Positions 4,357 through 5,878 of a stretch of 5,878 nucleotides of DNA are shown one piece after another. Made by a program: the position numbers and the translations under genes. Every line of letters begins with the position of its first letter. The first letter of the stretch is position 1. Source of the stretch: CAYSIX01 sp964431205 (GTDB taxonomy: Bacteria; Planctomycetota; Phycisphaerae; Phycisphaerales; Phycisphaeraceae); the NCBI GenBank assembly GCA_964431205.1, contig CAYSIX010000241.1, positions 1-5,878 on the forward strand. Reading direction: 5' to 3'. Under the pieces are notes generated by a model. That model searched no databases. It was not told the DNA's origin and was given only the letters and a program-made list of their open reading frames with translations.

Positions 4357-5878
4357 TCAAAGCTGCACCAGCTCCATGTCCGACGCGCGGCGGTACGCGA
4401 TCGGCGGCTCGTGCAGCTCGCTCACGAACGCGTCGCCCATCTCCACGCGCACCTTGCGATCGTGGTACAGCGAACGCTCCGCCGCCCCCGCCGCCGCCAT
4501 CAGGTCCAACGCGATCTGACCCTCGTTCTTGGCCAGCTCGATCACCGGGATCGCCTGCTTGAAGCTCTGAAGGCGATGATGCGCGTTCTCGAACGTGCCC
4601 GCCTTCTCCGCCCACGTCGCCCCCGGCAGCAGCACGTCCACCTTCTCCGTCAGACGGTTCGGCAGCGTCTCGATCAGCGCGGTGAACTTGCCGCTCACCG
4701 CCGACTCCAGTTCCGGCGTCACCCACGCGCTGGGGTAGTTGCCCGTCAGCAGCACCCCGCCGACCTTCCCCCGGCCGATCGTCTCCACGAACGCGTCGAA
4801 CTCCAGCACCGAGTCGGTCAACTGATTCAACGCCCGACGCACGCCCCGGCTGTTGGGGCACTTCTCGGCGTACACCGTGTACCCGCCCGGGAACGTCTTG
4901 TCCTCGCCGCTGACCGGCACCGGGCCGATCCCGATCACCGCCTCGTCGTCCATCGCGATGATCAGCTTGCCCAGCAGGTACGCCTCCTCGCACGTCAGCA
5001 TCGGGCTGACCATCAACGCCAGCGACCCCGGGCCCTTGTCCTGCACCGCCCGCTGGAACGACTCGACGATGTCGCGGTACGCCAGGTTCCAGTCGCACTC
5101 CTCCATCGCGCCCTGCACCAGCCGCATCGGCGTGCGGAAGCGGTCCTCGTGGTGCACGAACTTCCACCCGAAGCGGATCTCGTCGCTGATCCACCACTTG
5201 TTCACGTCCATGTTCGTGCGCGGCTTGACGCGGTAGATCCGCCCCTCGTTGTGCTCGATCGAGATGTTGTCGCCCGAGGCGGTGATCCCGTCGATGCTCG
5301 GCGTCTTCCTGAGGTTCCAGACGCGCATCGACATGAGAAAGTCCTTGTCCAGCAGCGCGCCGACGGGGCAGATGTCGATGACGTTGCCCGACAGCTCGTT
5401 GTCCAGCGCCTTGCCGGGGAACACGTCGATCTGCTCGCTGGACCCGCGGCCGAAGATCCCGATCTCGCCGGTGCCGGTGACTTCCTTGGTGAACCGCACG
5501 CAGCGCGAGCACATGATGCAGCGGTCGGAGTAGAGCAGCACATAGGGGCCCAGGTCNNNNNNNNNNGGTCCTTCTTGGGCTGCTTGATCTTGTCTTCTTC
5601 GAAGCGGGAGCCGGACCGGCCGTACTTGTAGCTGTAGTCCTGCAGGTAACACTCGCCGGCCTGGTCGCAGACCGGGCAGTCCAGGGGGTGGTTGATCAGC
5701 AGGTACTCCATCACCGCCTTCTGGTTGGCGATGGACTTGGGGCTGCGGGTGTAGACCTCCATGCCGTCGGCGGCGGGGGTCTGGCAGGTGGGCACGAGCT
5801 TGGGCATCAGCTCGAGCTTGTTGTCGTTGCGGGGGTTGGGCGCGGCGACCTCGGCCAGGCAGATCCGGCAACTGGCCA
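4357..5878 (-). CDS. nuoG: NADH-quinone oxidoreductase subunit G (complex I iron-sulfur subunit), N-terminus outside window, interrupted by assembly gap
   Basis: NuoG carries iron-sulfur clusters that pass electrons from NADH through the peripheral arm of complex I. The frame runs to the window edge, starting mid-domain at ASCRICLAEV. Cys codons at 5868-5870, 5859-5861 and 5784-5786 belong to the [2Fe-2S] site. HPLDCPVCDQAGEC follows (His at 5688-5690), the His-Cys3 [4Fe-4S] site. After the gap come CIMCSRC (5502-5520) and DICPVGAL (Cys at 5368-5370), the four cysteines of another [4Fe-4S] cluster. The next 330 or so residues are a short molybdopterin-oxidoreductase-like domain without cofactor-binding cysteines, including ATWAEKAGTFENAHHRLQ, ending at the TGA at 4357-4359. 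Around 500 residues are visible, so the whole protein is perhaps 540, far shorter than E. coli NuoG (about 908). The reading frame differs on the two sides of the N-run; this looks like an assembly fault, not a pseudogene. lpxD, not nuoH, follows. Confidence 0.93.
   Translation of the reverse strand, partial: GQLPDLPGRGRRAQPPQRQQARADAQARAHLPDPRRRRHGGLHPQPQVHRQPEGGDGVPADQPPPGLPGLRPGRRVLPAGLQLQVRPVRLPLRRRQDQAAQEGXXXXDLGPYVLLYSDRCIMCSRCVRFTKEVTGTGEIGIFGRGSSEQIDVFPGKALDNELSGNVIDICPVGALLDKDFLMSMRVWNLRKTPSIDGITASGDNISIEHNEGRIYRVKPRTNMDVNKWWISDEIRFGWKFVHHEDRFRTPMRLVQGAMEECDWNLAYRDIVESFQRAVQDKGPGSLALMVSPMLTCEEAYLLGKLIIAMDDEAVIGIGPVPVSGEDKTFPGGYTVYAEKCPNSRGVRRALNQLTDSVLEFDAFVETIGRGKVGGVLLTGNYPSAWVTPELESAVSGKFTALIETLPNRLTEKVDVLLPGATWAEKAGTFENAHHRLQSFKQAIPVIELAKNEGQIALDLMAAAGAAERSLYHDRKVRVEMGDAFVSELHEPPIAYRRASDMELVQL
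5557..5566. other. Assembly gap (10 Ns) inside nuoG
   Basis: Ten Ns split nuoG. On the minus strand the upstream side ends AAGAAGGACC and the downstream side begins GACCTGGGCC, so both ends carry GACC. Merging them through this shared GACC (removing 14 positions) gives the protein stretch KKDLGPYVLL in a single frame. NuoG of E. coli has QDLGPF at the same place. The gap therefore probably has a true length of minus four bases. Confidence 0.85.

Noticed and set aside
4411..5631. Plus-strand open frame of 406 codons opposite nuoG
   Set aside because: It is an Arg/His/Leu/Val-rich shadow of nuoG and passes through the N-run; nuoG has clear iron-sulfur motifs on the other strand.
5202..5807. 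A NuoG-like open frame that continues past the gap as Ser/Arg/Ala-rich sequence
   Set aside because: Only the part before the gap is real NuoG; after the Ns the frame is wrong, and the continuation lies in the frame ending at 4357.
1..5878. A new defence, CRISPR or mobile system
   Set aside because: No repeat-spacer array, transposase, recombinase, toxin-antitoxin pair, reverse transcriptase or other effector gene was seen; the recognisable genes are envelope and respiratory functions.

Overview
The window is high-GC DNA that looks like a planctomycete, most likely class Phycisphaerae. The best evidence is a prepilin-type protein with the planctomycete layout: an N-terminal FTLIELLVVIAIIALL segment and a C-terminal NVLYHDG motif. 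It occurs beside a full-length LpxD and a short NuoG, consistent with a Gram-negative-type outer membrane and a respiratory chain. A run of 10 Ns shows that this is a draft scaffold. The taxonomic call is inference from protein style; no marker gene is present.

Layout, left to right. (1) 1-590, plus strand: the end of an ABC exporter ATPase whose 5' part lies outside the window. (2) 605-1411, plus: a prepilin-like pseudopilin, 14 bases after the ABC gene and probably co-transcribed with it. (3) 1412-1538: a short convergent gap filled by a long imperfect hairpin. (4) 1539-2375, minus: a WalJ/YycJ-like MBL-fold hydrolase with an altered metal motif. (5) 2376-2819: a gene-free divergent region with G-runs, two perfect palindromes and a pentamer tandem repeat. 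(6) 2820-3098, plus: a small predicted lipoprotein of unknown role. (7) 3099-3265: a second convergent gap with a second copy of the repeat from (3). (8) 3266-4306, minus: lpxD. (9) 4357 to the window end, minus: nuoG, 50 bases upstream of lpxD and probably in the same transcript. The N-run interrupts it.

The genes do not form one dedicated system. They are mostly envelope and energy housekeeping: lipid A acylation (LpxD), complex I (NuoG), an exporter and a pseudopilin. I found no CRISPR array, tRNA, rRNA, transposase or defence cassette. The points most worth following are: the repeat shared by the two convergent intergenic gaps; the HxDxDH metal site in the MBL protein; and the N-gap in nuoG, which looks like two contig ends overlapping by GACC. 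Collapsing that overlap restores one continuous NuoG reading frame.
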